Assembly: GCA_947388575.1 (NCBI GenBank)
Contig: CANDSI010000080.1
Coordinates: forward strand, 1-5,791
Length of the DNA stretch: 5,791 nt
DNA from: an uncultured Mycoplasma sp.
GTDB taxonomy: Bacteria > Bacillota_I > Bacilli_A > RF39 > UBA660
Reading direction: 5' to 3'
Notes under the pieces: generated by a model
Databases searched by the model: none
The model's input: only the letters and a program-made list of their open reading frames with translations
What the model was told of the DNA's origin: nothing
Program-made: the position numbers and the translations under genes
In this document: in pieces, positions 4,924 to 5,791 of the stretch
Numbering within the stretch: position 1 is the stretch's first letter
Layout: each line of letters begins with the position of its first letter

Positions 4924-5622
4924 TTGCCACAAGGGGATTTAACTACATCATTAGGATTCAAAAATCAAGATAACATGGAAAATACAATAAAAACACTAAT
5001 GGAAAAAGTAATACAGAAAATTGATATAGACCAAGAAGAGGCAATATTGAGAAATAATGAGGGAATAGATTTAATTCCAGCAAATATTGAATTAGAAGCA
5101 TTAGAAACATCAATGATCAAATATATAGATAAGGAAAACATTTTAAAGAAATATGTTAGCAAAGTAAGAGAAAATTATGATTATATTTTAATTGATTGTA
5201 GACCTTCTTTAGGTTTGCTAACAATAAATGCTTTAGCAACAGCAGATAGTGTTATTATACCAGTTCAAGCCCAGTATCTACCATTAAAAGGTATGACACA
5301 ATTGTTTCAAACAATAGATAAAACAAGAGTACACATCAATCGTAAATTAAAAATTGAGGGAGTATTATTAACTATTGCAGATATGAAAACAAAACTAGCC
5401 AAGACTACAATAGAAACATTAAGAAATAATTATGGTAGAAATATAAAAATATACAATACAGTAATTCCTATGGGAGTAAAAGCAGCTGAAAGTACGATAG
5501 AGGGCAAAAGTGTATATGCTTATGACAAAAGAAGTAAGCCAGCAATAGCTTACGAAGAATTTACAAAGGAGGTGTTAGCTAATAGCGAAAGAACTAAAGC
5601 TAGAACTTACGAGTGTAGATGA
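4924..5622 (+). pseudogene. parA: 5'-truncated ParA partition ATPase, Walker A lost
   Basis: The reading frame gives up to 232 residues that match ParA/Soj-type partition ATPases from just before the motif Pro-Gln-Gly-Asp (2-5) to the end. Present are LTTSLG (6-11), Walker B YILIDCRPSLG (87-97, Asp91), PVQAQYLPLKG (113-123) and the C-terminal TIEGKSVYAYDKRSKPAIAYEEF region. Missing are the first about 40 residues, which in ParA hold the P-loop (Lys-Gly-Gly-Val-Gly-Lys-Thr) needed to bind ATP and dimerise. An in-frame TAA (4918-4920) lies just upstream, and no Shine-Dalgarno precedes TTG 4924 or the in-frame ATG 4975. It is therefore most likely a remnant, produced by deletion, recombination or a misassembly. 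The rest is free of stops and frameshifts, suggesting a recent event. The 3' end overlaps parB by 41 nt. Confidence 0.85.
5567..5574 (+). promoter_or_regulatory. Ribosome binding site of parB, placing its start at ATA 5582
   Basis: AGGAGGTG, a near-perfect anti-16S match inside the parA 3' end, is followed after 7 nt by ATA at 5582-5584. The upstream in-frame codon 5576-5578 is TAG, so initiation cannot lie earlier. No ATG, GTG or TTG in the parB frame lies at a usable distance. Confidence 0.75.
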
Positions 5623-5791
5623 ATTATTTAAGTTTAGCACTAATAAAGGAAAAGCAGAAACAGTTGTAATGCTAGATCCAAATGAAATTTCCGATTTTCC
5701 AAATCATCCATTTAAAATAGAAGATAACGAAGAAATGCAAAACATGGTAAAAAGTATAGAAATGATAGGAGTAAAAGAACCAATCCTAGTA
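5582..5791 (+). CDS. parB: ParB-family partition protein, N-terminal 70 codons (runs off the window), ATA start
   Basis: ParB binds centromere-like sites and works with ParA to segregate plasmids or stabilise mobile elements. The visible N-terminus reads (M)AKELKLELTSVDELF, then VVMLDPNEISDFPNHPF (28-44), IEDNEEMQNMVKSIEMIGV (46-64) and KEPILV at the edge. The Ile-x-x-Phe-Pro-Asn-His-Pro-Phe and Ser-Ile-x-x-x-Gly-Val-x-x-Pro pattern is the standard opening of the ParB/Spo0J N-terminal domain. The DNA-binding domain is outside the window. The expected start codon reads ATA instead of ATG; the codon is exactly where a 7-nt spacing from AGGAGGTG places it and the next codons fit the usual Met-Ala-Lys-Glu-Leu start. 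Either ATA is used inefficiently, or the gene is silenced. The first in-frame ATG (5669) lies inside the conserved domain and lacks a ribosome binding site. The gene overlaps the parA end by 41 nt. Confidence 0.85.
   Translation, partial: MAKELKLELTSVDELFKFSTNKGKAETVVMLDPNEISDFPNHPFKIEDNEEMQNMVKSIEMIGVKEPILV

Noticed and set aside
181..5162. Several minus-strand reading frames of 61-113 codons
   Set aside because: All lie opposite well-supported + strand genes or across intergenic terminators, lack ribosome binding sites, and are Phe/Ile/Leu/Ser-rich as expected for the reverse complement of AT-rich genes.
4924..5622. A functional short ParA-like protein starting at 4924 or 4975
   Set aside because: No ribosome binding site precedes either start, an in-frame stop abuts the first, and the ATP-binding loop is absent.
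1..5791. CRISPR array, tRNA, rRNA, iterons or parS-type centromere repeats
   Set aside because: I saw no regularly spaced repeats, no cloverleaf or rRNA-like sequence, no tandem iterons and no copy of the Spo0J-type parS palindrome by eye.

Overview
The window is a very AT-rich, densely coded piece of DNA with every supported gene on the + strand. Strong GGAGG-type ribosome binding sites, AT-ending codons, frequent TTG/GTG starts and TATAAT-type promoters point to a low-GC Gram-positive host, most likely a clostridial or related gut Firmicute. The content (restriction-modification cargo, small excisionase-like DNA-binding proteins, a TnpW-like protein and ParA/ParB partition genes) fits a plasmid or integrative conjugative element rather than core chromosome. 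No integrase, relaxase or replication gene lies inside the window, so the element type is an inference.

Left module (about 1-3152): a three-gene operon behind an extended -10 promoter. It encodes a BsuBI/PstI-type N6-adenine DNA methyltransferase, the matching BsuBI/PstI-type restriction endonuclease (8-nt gene overlap, predicted target CTGCAG), and a TM2-domain membrane protein with a C-terminal GRAM/PH-like region. The operon ends at an intrinsic terminator (3112-3152).

Middle module (about 3159-4569): a good promoter whose -10 box sits inside an inverted repeat (possible operator), a leader of about 90 nt, then five small tightly packed genes. Four encode 75-92 residue proteins resembling excisionase/MerR-type winged helix-turn-helix proteins, and one is a 47-codon GTG-start gene. 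A perfect-stem terminator (4544-4569) follows.

Right module (about 4630-5791): a strong GAAA-loop terminator or attenuator directly ahead of a 57-residue TnpW-like gene, then a partition locus that looks damaged. parA lacks its first roughly 40 codons, including the Walker A ATP-binding loop; recognisable homology begins abruptly at the Pro-Gln-Gly-Asp motif just after an in-frame stop. parB runs off the right edge and has an ideal ribosome binding site, but ATA stands where ATG is expected.

The most notable observations are the truncated parA with a sharp junction, the ATA start of parB (one base that also alters overlapping parA), the row of four related DNA-binding proteins behind a dyad-covered promoter, and the TM2/GRAM membrane gene co-transcribed with a Type II restriction system.
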